A stretch of DNA of 64,000 bases from Epiperipatus broadwayi (Eukaryota > Onychophora > Udeonychophora > Euonychophora > Peripatidae): positions 874,501 to 938,500 of the forward strand of contig JAQFVV010012669.1 of the NCBI GenBank assembly GCA_028023455.1. The letters are read 5' to 3'. Of this stretch, positions 21,742 to 34,381 are shown one piece after another (within the stretch, counting starts at the first letter, position 1; every line of letters starts with the position of its first letter). Made by a program: the position numbers and the translations under genes. A model generated the notes under the pieces. It did not search any database and was not told the origin of the DNA. It saw nothing but the letters and a program-made list of their open reading frames with translations.

Positions 21742-22743
21742 GTGATGTGATGTGATGTGATATATTATGGCTTCTCCTTAAACGAAGTCAAGAGTATCTC
21801 AGCAATTATGCCCAGATAAACCTGTTAGCCACTTTATTTTTCATTCACCACTCTAAATTTACCCACAATCTGCTCTATCCCATTTCCACAACATAATCTT
21901 TGTCAACTCTATAATCTTTATATCTAAATCTCCTTTATCTTTTTCCAAACCCAGCATAAAAACCAATAATTCACTTTCTGTATAATCACTCTTTTCATAT
22001 TTATTTTTCCATAACTTCATTATATGTACCCTTTCTGTTTTCAAACATTTCCATTCAATTATCAAATGCCTAATATTTTCTATTCCTTCCTTACATAATT
22101 TACAAAATAAATCACCCATATTTTTCCATTTACATATATATTCTTTTGTAGCTAAAGATCCCATTCGAGCCTTAAACAATAAACTACTTTTCTTACTATT
22201 ATCATATATTAACTCACACCTAATATTCTGTTTATTTCTATATATATTTAAACTCTTTTTACTCTCCATATTATTTCTCCATCTCTCTAATTCCCTAGTC
22301 TTTATTAATAAATTTATTCTTTTATCCCATTCCTTACTACTATAACACTCAATAATCCTCTTAACATTTGCACAAATATACTGATATAAATTCTTTATCC
22401 AAATCTTTTGCATACTACCTAACTCACCCATATTGTTACATGCCCTTTACTCATAACCCAATTAAATACTATTTTAGCTATTCTTTTATTATCCATAAAC
22501 TGCAATCTACCAAACATTTTCATTTTACTTCTTGCATCTCTCATATGAAAACTTGATCATCCCATTTCTCCTTGAATTGCCTCCCTTGCTGTCCATACTT
22601 CTGCATCCAATGCATGTCTTCCTACTTCCCTTTGAGCTTTTTCTAAGTAATCTAATATCTTTTTACTAACTTATAATGCATCATTACCATATGTTAACCC
22701 TGCTACTGCAACTCCTTTCCATATAATTCTAGCTACATCATAC
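21742..22743 (-). mobile_element. LINE copy C, 5'-truncated
   Basis: The lower-coordinate end is the shared 3' tail (GATGT)n followed by ATATTATGGCTTCTCCTT, identical in plan to copies at 30774 and 32131. The body matches the C-terminal ORF2 of the copy at 32131-36690. An open frame 22431-21859 covers the RT-distal region with the zinc-binding motif CKWKNMGDLFCKLC and IRHLIIEWKC. Copy C has a small internal deletion near 22370 and lost its 5' part at 22743, where a foldback element begins. It is somewhat more diverged than the other two copies. Confidence 0.9.
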
Positions 22744-22922
22744 TCCATACAGTAGTGCCATCTTGTGCCAACAAGAGCAATCAATGGATGCCAGAAGGCT
22801 TGTGCATAAAATCCCTATCTAGTGCCTACTCATCCAATATCCCCAGACTAGTTTCTGGCTTGTGGCTTCGTCAGTGAGGAGCCTTGGATCTGAGAGCACT
22901 GTATGGAAAGTTTTGCTTTGTT
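22744..22922. mobile_element. Foldback element, internally deleted copy
   Basis: It starts CTCCATACAGTAGTGCCATC and ends CACTGTATGGAAAGTTTTGC, i.e. one long arm plus only the outer tip of the other. The arm matches 41281-41450 (ATCAATGGATGCCAGAAGGC, then ACTCATCCAATATC). It joins LINE copy C without spacer on its left. Confidence 0.85.
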
Positions 22923-25900
22923 TTGAATTGTTTAATAACAATTATGTGCTAGTATGAGATAGTGATCATGTGATATATGATATTGGTTATCTTTTTTTTT
23001 TATATATATGTTTGCAATCTTGGTTTGAATCTGAACCAGATAATACTTAGAGACTTTTTTTAAAACTTCAAACAGGCTTTGAATTTATCTTTTAGAAATT
23101 AGTTAATAAATGAATATTTAACTATTCTCAAATAAAGAGTAAAACACTAAAACTATTATCATTTTGAAGTTGTCAAACCTCATGAGTAATGCTTCTCCAT
23201 TACTAATTTTTTTTGAAAAACTGTTGGAGAGATTTAAGAGCAGTGTATTATTTAAAGATGATTTTGTTTTTTATTTGATTTTATTATTATGTATAATTCT
23301 TTTTTATAAGATTTTATATATATATTTTTTACAATCACTATTTATAATTGATATGAGTATTTTGGATAATGGGATTGCTTATATTCAAGTTTAGTGAAGA
23401 ACTGACTTTTTTTTTCTTTCAGGTAGTTTTTCAAAGCCTAGGCAAATAGTTTTCCAATATTGTTCAGTAAATAGGTGCTTAATGATTTTTAGATAAAGAA
23501 TAAAATACATTGGTTGATCAGGTGAATGTAAATATTAACATCAATTTTCTATTCTCTTTTATAATGACTATCATTATGTGATATATTCCTGTTTATCAGT
23601 CTCATTAACATCACACTTTCATCTAGTGTGATACGTTTTTTTTTTCAAAATCATTTTAACATTTCATAAGACACATGTGCCTCTGATATGGCCATACCTT
23701 AAAAGTTATTTTTTTGTTTATTTTTAATCGTATTTCTTTTTTTCTATCTTCTTTTTTTTATTATCTCAATCGCAGAAATTTTTACTTGGTTGCTGATATA
23801 TTTTCTAAAGTAAGTCTTTTTTAAAATCTGATTATTACCAAATTTATTTCCCATGGTTATTTTGCATACCTTTAGGTTTGTTAAAAATATTGTTAATTTT
23901 TTTTTATTGTCCTAGCCTAATCGTCTATTTGTCTTTCAAAGAAAATTCTATCTTTTTATATTAATTAATTCACCATCTTTTTCTGGAAATGTATCTGCTA
24001 CTAAATCCATCATTTTGTCTGATACTAATAATTTATATAATTTGCATTGTACAATTGAAATATTATGCTAACTGCCTATTTATGCTGACTACTCTTAACT
24101 CAACTCTCTCTCTATATATATATATCCAAGATGTTCAATATTCTTTCATTCTTTGTGCTTGTGTATGGTAATTAATCATATCTAATTTATAATTGTATTT
24201 TACAGCTCTGAAAAAGAATGCTAGGCAATTGAAACTGTTAGGTAATTTAATAAAAATCATAGTAAAATAATGCAAAGAAAATTTATCAACTTGCTATATA
24301 AATTAAAATCAGTAGGAAATATTATTCTGTATACATCTATTTTAAGTTAATTTCAATAATTTAAAAGAATATCATATCATCTCATATTTCTAACATAGAG
24401 TCAGGGCCTTGAAAGTCATTGTTAAATAAGATATTAGATGTTATTTAATAGACTTCTGCAAGACCCTTGGATTTAGTTTCAGGAAATCCTCTTCATCAAC
24501 TTTATTAAGTTCTTTAACAGCTCTAAACACAAATTAGAACTTCATTTAAATAAGATTTTATTTGCTTTATTTGAAGTATGAAAGATATAATGCAGTTATC
24601 CCATCAACAAACATTAATTATTTTTTGGCTAAGTAGGAGCCAAGTAGGAATTATAATCAGTTCCATTTTCTAACTTTATTATGAGTATATATATAATATT
24701 AAAATGATATGAATATTTTTTTTATTGACATTGTTTATTTTTAATACTTTACTTTAAAAAAAAAAATATTTATAATAAAAAAGTGTTTATTAGTAATATA
24801 TATTTATAATAAACAAAATATTATAAAGATAATATTGATTATTTGTATCACTTTTGCAATCTAAAATTAATACATGTTAAAATAATATCTCTTATAGCTA
24901 TAATGGCAAAATAACTATAAAATATTTCTTCATACTAAAATTAAGAAGAAAATAAAAGGAAAAACAGCTTTATAAGTATCATACTTGTTTAACTTCACTA
25001 AATAAATATTCCCTTGAAATATTCATAAATATTGTTTGCTGTCTTTTTGGTTAAAATCTTCAGTTAGCTCTTGTATAATATATATTTTTAATTAGCAGAC
25101 TGAAATCTCTACATTATAAAAGAAGAATGAAAGTTAGCAAAATTTTCCATGGCAAAATGCACAAAATAAAAAGAAAACTTTAGTGGATTATATCATAGTT
25201 TATATCAGATATTTATCTCAGTTGAATTATAATTGCTGGTTGACTGCTTAAATATGAATTTTGGATACAGTTGAAATTAATTTATTTATAGACTTGATTT
25301 ATTTTAAATTCAAACTTCAAGTTGAAAGACTGAATCTATGAAAAGGAAATCTGATAATTTATGTATTTAATGTTAGCAAATGAGAACTCCATAATGATTC
25401 TCTGAAGAGCATCCCGTTGCAGGATTAGTCTTTCTGTCCAATACAAACTCCATTACCTCTTATGCCTAGAGAGAAATAACTTGGTCAGGAAACCAAGGGA
25501 AAATCTCTCATTAGCCTCAGTGAAAGTAACCTGTTTAGGAAATACTCCAAAATCAAACCAGGACACTCACTTTCTTTAATGATTAAAGAATTGATTATAT
25601 CCAGTGATTGACATAATATGGCTAGGACCAATTAGGGGAAATTATCCAATATTTTTTTCCTCTAGAGAACATCATAATGAAGAAAATATAGCAAATCTTT
25701 TAGATATTCCTTATGATCTGAGTAACAATCAACATAATATCATATCCAAGTCAATTGGTTCGAATGAATTACTGGTGAAAATGGCTAATTGTTTTTGGGA
25801 AGGTGTTTCACTGAGAGCACTTTTTCCCTTTCAGCATGTTGGACCCCTTTTAAATGTCTTTTAGTATTGTTTTAATATGATTGAATGTTGTTGTGAAACA

Positions 25901-26214
25901 TTTAGGATACCATTGTAATAATAGTTTACTATCTAGATTCTACATATTTAATCTCATACATTTGCACAAATTATGAAAAGAACATTACTATTATAAGAGA
26001 AATTAATAATTGACACATGGAATATAATAACAGTATTGTAAACAGGAAAAATTCATATTATTGGTTGAGAACTAGTTAAAAATATTCTTTTGTATTGGAG
26101 GAAAAGTGATCATTATAAAATATTTTCAATGTGGACATGCATCTATCATGAATAAAAATATTGAGAATCTACAATTCAATGAATGATAAAATATTGAGAA
26201 TCACACTATCAAAA
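22923..26214. other. Intron-like AT-rich DNA
   Basis: Low-complexity AT-rich sequence. It includes T-rich pyrimidine runs at 23635-23760 and (TA)n at 24112-24123. No named gene or repeat recognised. One open frame, 25604-25864, is listed separately. Confidence 0.55.
25604..25864 (+). other. Unrecognised open frame, 86 codons
   Basis: Contains SREHHNEENIANLLDIPYDL and CFWEGVSLRALFPFQHVG. Its composition is less AT-driven than most chance frames nearby, but there is no start context, splice signal or family motif I can name. It may be a fragment of a repeat-encoded protein or chance. Confidence 0.15.
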
Positions 26215-27740
26215 AAATATGTGGACTCGATATAATAAGTCAAGTCTATTTGTCATTTTAAGCTTGGCAAAAGTTTTTGAAATGGAAACATTTTATTCAA
26301 GACTTGAAGATATGATTAAGATCTTTAAAGCAAAAGCAATAATCATTGTAGTGGAAGAATTCAATGTAAACGTAGAAGATACAAAGACAGATGATCATCT
26401 AGAGAATGTAGAAGGAAAATATGAAGTATTCTGTAGTTTGCTATTGAAAAGAACTTCCCAATTATATATACAACATTATAACACTATTCGTGGATATTTT
26501 ATTTCAAAACAAATGGCAATCATTAATTATTAATATTAAAATTATGCCTATTATGGAATACAACATTCTTTTAATGAAATTAAAAATACTAGTCTTATAA
26601 AAAAAACTAGTATAAAAAATAATTAGATGTACAGAAACATCATAATTCCAGAATGCCTTTCAACAATTAAAGTAGCCTAATTTTGATAAAAGCTGTGAGA
26701 AAGGATGTGCCAATATTATAAAATGAATCTCAGAAACAATTATATTAATACCAACAAAATAATGCTTTAAAAATGAAAACATTTTGTAACACTAGATCTG
26801 ATTGAGGTTTGGCAAAAAAATAGTTTTGCCAAATGAAATTATAGAAAATATGACTGCAAGAACACAGGAAATAAATGACCTATTTGTTGTAAAAATAAGA
26901 ATTTTATCTGAAAATTTATCAAAAATTAATGCAACATGCAAATAGCAGAGAATCATCAGAAACATGCAATAAAATAAAATATCTTATTTGCAAATTCATA
27001 TTTTAAAAAAGTTAATATTAAAAAAGTGACAGTCATTCGAAATAGCTGAAGTACAGATGGAATATTATAAACATTTTTACTTTGGTTCATACTGAAGAAC
27101 ATTTGTAAGAGAATGATCTAGAATCATATTTTTAGATCTGAAATATGTGGAAGTTAAGTAATGAAAAGACTCCATCGCAGATAGAATAGTGGCGAAATCA
27201 TAAAAGATATGGGATCAGATGGAAATGAAATCCACAAACTTTTCTAAAGGATTTAGGAATCAGAAAATGGCTAAGAGAATGATCTCTCAATCTTTGTCTC
27301 ACTTTGTAAATGGTAACCTAATTTGTTATAACTATTATAAGACAATAACTTTTATTTCATATGCTAGTAAAATATTAAAGTAATTAATTTACATATAAAG
27401 GCATTCATTCTTTTGCAAATATTTGATGAGCAAGAAGTCATGCTGAGAAGAGTTGCAAAAGAATAGATATTAAATGTTGATCCAGTGATTGTGTTCTTGT
27501 TTTTAATAAAATAAAATGGAAAAATTTGTAAGAAATATTGTGGATTTGGGGTTAATTCAATTCTGTGAAATTCTAAATAGAGAAAATTTTATTGACAAAA
27601 TTAAGGATATATACTTCTGTCAATTTTTTTTATGCCTATAATAAAATGATTATGCACAGTATTCTTGAGGGTTGAAATGGTGATATAGGGTAGAAAGGAA
27701 ATCATAAATAATTTAAAATATGCTGATTCAAAAAGTTAAC
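26215..27740 (+). pseudogene. Decayed RTE/BovB-type LINE
   Basis: Three pieces lie in the correct order. At about 26280-26480 there is an APE-type endonuclease segment: FYSRLEDMIKIFKAKAIIIV followed by VEEFNVNVED, where relatives have GDFNAKVG. At about 27189-27243 there is a short stretch with GSDGNEIHKLF, like the K-A-x-G-x-D-G-I segment at the start of RTE RT domains. At about 27687-27730 there is GRKEIINNLKYAD, matching the RTE GRNINNLRYADD catalytic block, with the second Asp lost. Stops and shifts separate them. The catalytic Asp of the endonuclease GDFN motif is also lost, so the copy is dead. Confidence 0.6.
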
Positions 27741-27830
27741 AAGCATGATGGAAAAACTATCAGGAAAAAGATAAATGGTACAGTTTTAAATAAATAATCT
27801 AAAAGCTACTCATAATTATTTTCCGCAAAG

Positions 27831-28043
27831 GTGGTAAAGAGTGGCCTTTATGGTAAAATTAGACTGGCCACCTTTGTAAATTTTGCTATATGGATAGTGA
27901 GAAATAAGAGAGTCTTTGACAATGGATTGAATAATAATCCAGAAGAGTTTTTTCTCAAGTTACTTGGTGAGGCCAAAGAATACGATTGGAAAGTATGCCA
28001 GCACTGGTTAGCCAGTCAGACATGGGACCAACTGGAGATCTGA
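27831..28043 (+). other. Unrecognised open frame, 70 codons
   Basis: Encodes FAIWIVRNKRVFDNGLNNNP, EEFFLKLLGEAKEYDWKV and CQHWLASQTWDQLEI, with two Trp-rich blocks and ordinary amino-acid composition unlike chance AT-rich frames. The starting codon is GTG and no splice acceptor was found. The IWxxRNKxxF block recalls the linker before the RNase H of some LINE proteins, which would fit the RTE debris just upstream, but this is weak. Confidence 0.25.
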
Positions 28044-30700
28044 AGATCAAAACACTTAGGTACTTATAGTACTGTCATGGCAAAATTAAAAAACTGGACA
28101 TAATGACTCCTATGGAGAGTCTAATAGTTGTCACATTAATATAATCCAGCCCTTTCCATTTAATTGTTATTTATTGTTAAAATTCTGAATTTGGTGGTCA
28201 ACAAATTGACCCAAATAATTCATAAGTAACTTATATTTATGTAATTTTTTTATTTTTTACCATTAGTTTTCTTATTTATTGTTTTCATTGTAGAGCCACT
28301 ATACATTGTAACCATGTAACCTATAATAAAAAGAGGTTAAATGATATCCATATGTATCTTCTTAGTGTGAATAAAGTTGTTATTTGAAACTAAATTGGGA
28401 TATCTGAGTTACCATATTTAATAATGATCAATATGATCAGGAAATAAACAGAATTTTGATGCAAAAACATCAGTGGCAATGTTCTAAAATATGGAAAGAT
28501 TGAAATATTTTAAGATTCACTAAATTAAAATTATTTAATTGCCTTATTTTTATTATTGCAATATACACAGTTAAAACATAGACACTCAAAAATACAAATT
28601 TTAAAAAAAAACATTTTGAGATATATTACTATCAGTGAATACTTCTAATATCCTAGATTGCCCACAGGAGTAATATATCTGTTTAGGAAAAGTTAAGGTC
28701 AACAAGAAATAGATAGTATTAATCAGGTGACAAATAATGGCAACACTAGGTCATTATTCACTTAATAACATTTTAATGTGATGGATAGATCAAAATAGGC
28801 ATGTCATCAGCCACACGTTCTGTAGATTTATGGTCAATAATCATGAAGTATTTGAACAATAAAATATTTCACCTGATACCGTTGTAGATTTTAAGTATTG
28901 CAGTTTAGAATGATAATGATGAGGATAATATATATGGATCTGTTCATTTTTATTTATTTCAGTTTATATATGTTTCTTTTATTAAGAAGCAAACTTCATG
29001 TTCTACATTTAACAATTATTGAATAATATATAGGGTGTATGAGCACAGACTTTCACATGACCCACCACTCTCCACACTATCTCATAACAGTGATACACTT
29101 GAACACATATATATTGAAAAGATAAACAATCACCAATATAAGCATTTCATGCTAAACCAGCAATCATCAGTTGGTCCAGATCACCATCTCCACACACATA
29201 TGCTATAAGTGCTCAGACATATATTAAGATAGCCAAACCTCACAATTATTTAATAAGTTTCCTCTCCTCATAACCTGTAAATTTATCCTTTTTGTTGTAT
29301 TTTAAAAATAAAAAAATGTGGAAAATAATAGAGATGTTTTGAAAATAGAGAAATAACATATGATAGTAATTTGAATGGATAAATGAATATCCAGAATCTG
29401 ATATAAAATAGAATTGGTGAATTTATATCCAATATCAGATATTAGAAGTACTGTATATAAATAAGTGAAATCATTGGTCTATATATGCAAGAAAAACATT
29501 GCTTCTGTATAATATATACATTTTTGTAACTTTTTTTTTTACAAAAATAAAAATGTCAAAATTAAGTATTTATATATTAACTTTTTTTTCATAAAAATAA
29601 CAAATTTATTTATTCTAGTAGATTGTTGCATATTATGTAACTACTTATTTCACAATGCTTCAGTCTGATAACATCCGTTTGCACTGTCATATTTTTATTA
29701 TGGAAGAAATTATTTGATCCAAGTCCATACATTTATTAAGAAATTATGCCATTGTTTGCCACTATGGCATAACAGTAGTTCAAAAATATTGGTAATAGTT
29801 TGTACCAATTTGCAGTCATGAAGTAATACAATATAAAGTTATGCCACTGATTGCATAACAGTAGTTCAAATATATTTTTCCCATACCCTGAGTAACTTAC
29901 AATTGTATACAGTAAATTTGCTATTGTCATTCAAGTATTTTTAAAAATATATTTATTAAAGTTATTATATACCAGCAAGATAGAAGTAATTTTTCAATGT
30001 ACTCTTTGTATTGTATATATTTTTATAATAATATACTGCATATGATTTTTAGAACTACTGTAATTTCAGAATGAATAAATCTATTGACTAGTGTTGAATA
30101 ATTGATTCTTTATTGATAAGATCATTTGATCTCTGAGTTTTTATTAATAAAGAAACTAAAAATAGGAAGACCAAAATTATGAAAATTAAAAGCTATATTT
30201 GACATTCAATGAACAATGCAATACTTAAATAACTGATTGAAAAGAAAGACGTATTTTATTGGTTATACTTTCTTTTTTAACAACAACAACAAAAAAATTA
30301 TTGGATTCAGATCATTTTAATAATTTAAATACTTTAAAAATGTATGCTTTCATTTAAAATATTTGTTTCATTTTATATTTTGATTTGTAATGAAAGTGAA
30401 TTGATTTCCCTCCCTCTAATGTCATTACACATTGCTGAGTGAAAGGTTTAGTGTTACATTTGAGTAAAAGGAATGGTTGAATACCCTGTGTTAATGTTGA
30501 ATATAAAAATAAAAAGATAAAGACTCTATGCCAAATATTTAAAGAAACATTTGTTAAAGTTTATCTTTTTTTTTTATTCTGCATACATCCATTCTTTACT
30601 ACCATATAATATTATTATTTAAGAAATAAAAATTATGTAAAGAAAGATATATACTGATTAATATTTTTTTTATTATTATCTACCTTTAATTCTTCTTAAA
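28044..30700. other. Intron-like AT-rich DNA
   Basis: No gene recognised. Contains the short duplicated hairpin unit at 29736-29875. The rest is AT-rich non-coding sequence. Confidence 0.55.
29736..29875. repeat. Duplicated ATGCCA...GCATAACAGTAGTTC unit
   Basis: TTATGCCATTG...GGCATAACAGTAGTTCAAA recurs about 90 bases later as TTATGCCACTG...GCATAACAGTAGTTCAAA. Within each unit TTATGCCA and TGGCATAA or TGCATAA are inverted, so each can form a short hairpin. Confidence 0.65.
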
Positions 30701-30773
30701 TAGCGTGGAGAAACAGCGCCACGTAGTGGGCTAGAATCTTGATAGTTGCTGGCAGCAGACGACGTAAGCTAAA

Positions 30774-32130
30774 TGATGTGATGTGATGTGATATATTATG
30801 GCTTCTCCTTAAACGAAGTCAAGAATATCTCAGCAATTATGCCCAGACAAACCTGTTAGCCACTTTATTTTACATTCCCCACTCTAAATTTACCCATAAT
30901 TTGCTCTATCCCATTTCCACAACATAATCTTTGTCAACTCTATAACCTTTATATCTAAATCCCCCTTATCTTTTCCCAAACCCAGCATAAAAACCAATAA
31001 CTCACTTTCTGTATAATCACTCTTTTCATATTTATTTTTCCATAACTTCATTATATGTACCCTTTCTGTTTTCAAACATTTACATTCAATTAACAAATGC
31101 CTAATATTTTCTATTCCTTCCTTACATAATTTACAAAATAAATCACCCATATTTTTCCATTTACATGTATATTCTTTTGTAGCTAAAGATCCCGTTCGAG
31201 CCTTAAACAATAAACTACTTTCCTTACTATTATCATATATTAACTCACACCTAATATTCTGTTTATTTCTATATATATTTAAACTCTTTTTACTCTCCAT
31301 ACTATTTCTCCATCTCTCTAACTCCCTATTCTTTATTAATAAATCTATTCTTTTATCCCATTCCTTACTACTATAACACTCAACAATCCTCTTAACACAA
31401 TCATCCCATCTTTTGTACAAATATACTGATATAAATTCTTTATCCAAATCTTTTGCATACCGCATTACCTTTCTCACCCATCTTGTTACCTGCCCTTTAC
31501 TCATAACCCAATTAAATACTATTTTAGCTATTCTTTTATTATCCATAAACTGCAATCTACCAAACATTTTCATTTTACTTTTTGCATCTCTCATATGAAA
31601 ACTTGACCATCCCATTTCTCCTTGAATTGCCTCCCTTGCTGTCCATACTTCTGCATCCAATGCATGTCTTCCTACTTCCCTTTGAACTTTTTCTAAGTAA
31701 TCTAATATCTTTTTACTAACATATAATGCATCATTACCATATGTTAACCCTGCTACTGCAACTCCTTTCCATATAATTCTAGCTACATCATATTTATTAT
31801 ATGAAAACACTGTTAATTTCTTTATCAATCCCTTTCTTTTCTTTGCTTCATTTATCAATTTTTTCTCCCATTCATCCAAATAATTTTTCTGATTACTTAA
31901 AATAATTCCCAAATAACTATATCTATTCACCACACTTAACTTAATATCTCCCAATAAAAATTCTACATCTTCTCTTTCCCCAGTATTAACCATCATTATA
32001 TTTGATTTTTCTTCACTAAATTTAATCCCCATCTCTTTACCCACCCTTGCACATGTCCTCAACATAACTTCCATATCTTCTCTTCTTTCTGCACACAAAA
32101 ATATATCATCTGCAAAAAAAAAAGACCTGA
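30774..32130 (-). mobile_element. LINE copy B, 5'-truncated
   Basis: Nearly identical to the 3' 1.35 kb of copy A (32131-36690). Its (GATGT)n tail is at 30774-30792. The 5' truncation point (32130, ...AAAGACCTGA) abuts the tail of copy A directly, so the two copies lie head to tail with no host DNA between. 5' truncation is the usual result of incomplete target-primed reverse transcription. Confidence 0.95.
30890..32098 (-). pseudogene. ORF2 C-terminal part of LINE copy B
   Basis: 402 open codons starting just after the catalytic FADD block: the A-run at 32114-32123 is two bases longer than in copy A, which puts the FADD codons out of frame. It covers the RT thumb (SYLGIILSNQKN), a central region of unknown function (WSSFHMRDAKSKMKMFGRLQ) and the Cys/His motif CKWKNMGDLFCKLC...IRHLLIECKC. 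The C-terminal CCHC-type motif is a known feature of several LINE clades. Without RT palm or endonuclease it is non-functional. Confidence 0.9.
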
Positions 32131-32152
32131 TGATGTGATGTGATGTGATGTA
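32131..32152 (-). repeat. LINE 3' tail microsatellite, also the insertion point of copy B
   Basis: On the plus strand it is TGATGTGATGTGATGTGATG. All three copies share this pentamer tail (21742, 30774, 32131). The element tail therefore carries its own simple repeat instead of poly-A, as in CR1-related LINEs. Confidence 0.9.
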
Positions 32153-32246
32153 TTATGGCTTCTCCTTAAACGAAGTCAAGAATATCTCAGCAATTATGCC
32201 CAGATAAACCTGTTAGCCACTTTATTTTACATTCCCCACTCTAAAT

Positions 32247-34380
32247 TTACCCATAATCTGCTCTATCCCATTTCCACAACATAATTTTTGTCAACTCTAT
32301 AACCTTTATATCTAAATCCCCCTTATCTTTTCCCAAACCCAGCATAAAAACCAATAATTCACTTTCTGTATAATCACTCTTTTCATATTTATTTTTCCAC
32401 AACTTCATTATATGTACCCTTTCTGTTTTCAAACATTTACATTCAATTAACAAATGCCTAATATTTTCTATTCCTTCCTTACATAATTTACAAAATAAAT
32501 CACCCATATTTTTCCATTTACATGTATATTCTTTTGTAGCTAAAGATCCCATTCGAGCCTTAAACAATAAACTACTTTCCTTACTATTATCATATATTAA
32601 CTCACACCTAATATTCTGTTTATTTCTATATATATTTAAACTCTTTTTACTCTCCATACTATTTCTCCATCTCTCTAACTCCCTAGTCTTTATTAATAAA
32701 TTTATTCTTTTATCCCATTCCTTACTACTATAACACTCAATAATCCTCTTAACACAATCATCCCATCTTTTGTACAAATATACTGATATAAATTCTTTAT
32801 CCAAATCTTTTGCATACCGCATTACCTTTCTCACCCATCTTGTTACCTGCCCTTTACTCATAACCCAATTAAATACTATTTTAGCTATTCTTTTATTATC
32901 CATAAACTGCAATCTACCAAACATTTTCATTTTACTTTTTGCATCTCTCATATGAAAACTTGACCATCCCATTTCTCCTTGAATTGCCTCCCTTGTTGTC
33001 CATACTTCTGCATCCAATGCATGTCTTCCTACTTCTCTTTGAGCTTTTTCTAAATAATCTAATATCTTTTTACTAACATATAATGCATCATTACCATATG
33101 TTAACCCTGCTACTGCAACTCCTTTCCATATAATTCTAGCTACATCATATTTATTATATGAAAATACTGTTAATTTCTTTATCAATCCCTTTCTTTTCTT
33201 TGCTTCATTTATCAATTTTTTCTCCCATTCATCCAAATAATTTTTCTGATTACTTAAAATAATGCCCAAATAACTATATCTATTCACCACACTTAACTTA
33301 ATATCTCCCAATAAAAATTCTACATCTTCTCTTTCCTCAGTATTAACCATCATTATATTTGATTTTTCTTCACTAAATTTAATCCCCATCTCTTTACCCA
33401 CCCTTGCACATGTCCTCAACATAACTTCCATATCTTCTCTTTTTTCTGCACACAAAAATATATCATCTGCAAAAAAAAGACCTGACAAAATATATACTCC
33501 CTTACTACCTATTAACGGTATCTCTATCCCTCTTCCTAATCTTTCTATTGCTCTTTCCATTTCACTCAAATACAACACAAACAAAATAGGTGACATAGGG
33601 CATCCTTGCCTTAGTCCCACACCATTTTTAACTTTAATTGATTCTATATTCTCTAATTGATATATATAATAATTATTTTCATATAATTTCTTAATAATAT
33701 CTATTAAAGCTTCATCCATTCCCAAATTTGCTAAACTTATCCATAATCTATTTCTATTTACTCTATCATATGCCTTCTCTATATCTATAAAACTCATATA
33801 TAACTGTTTATCTGCATTCCTACTCATATCCATAAGTTGTGTAACTACAAATAAACTATCTCCTATACGCCTATCTAATCTAAAACCTCCTTGCATTTCA
33901 CCCACTACATTATTCCCTTCCATCCATTTTACAACTTTACTAGCCACCATATACGAGAAAACTTTATATAAAACTGATGTTACCGCTATCGGTCTATAAT
34001 TATTCAACTTTCTATGATCCTTACCCTTTCCTTTAAATAATAATCTTACTCTTGTATTACTCCAACTACTTGGAAAAACTCTATTCTGTGCCATTTTATT
34101 AAAACAGGATAATAACTTTACTTTTGCCCTATATCCTAAATTCATTACCATCTCTGCTGCCCATCCATCTAAACCTCTTGCCTTCCCACTTTTCAATTTC
34201 TTCTCTACCTCATTTAGTTCATTTTCTGAAAAACTAATATTCCCATTACTATATTCTTTCATATTTTCTAATATTCTATCATTCACATCTAACATCTTTT
34301 CTATATTCATTACATAACTATTTAAGATTCTCTCTAAATCTTCTCTAGAACTACACTCAGTTCCCTCATCATCTAGTAAT
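32247..34380 (-). pseudogene. ORF2: reverse transcriptase and C-terminal domain
   Basis: The uninterrupted 687-codon frame (34310-32247) includes the palm blocks NNYRPIAVTSVLYKVFSYMV, GGFRLDRR, FIDIEKAYDRV (first catalytic Asp), GLRQGCPMSPILFVLYL and FFADDIFL (catalytic Asp pair), then the thumb SYLGIIL and a C-terminal CX7-8C/CX2C zinc-like motif near residue 610. The same frame extends upstream to about 34380 (LLDDEGTE), so the ATG at 34310 is not the natural start. The natural protein joins the endonuclease through a shift in a GAGAGAGAG run at 34382-34391. It would copy element RNA at nicked chromosomal DNA. All RT catalytic residues are intact. Confidence 0.92.
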
Positions 34381-34381
34381 A

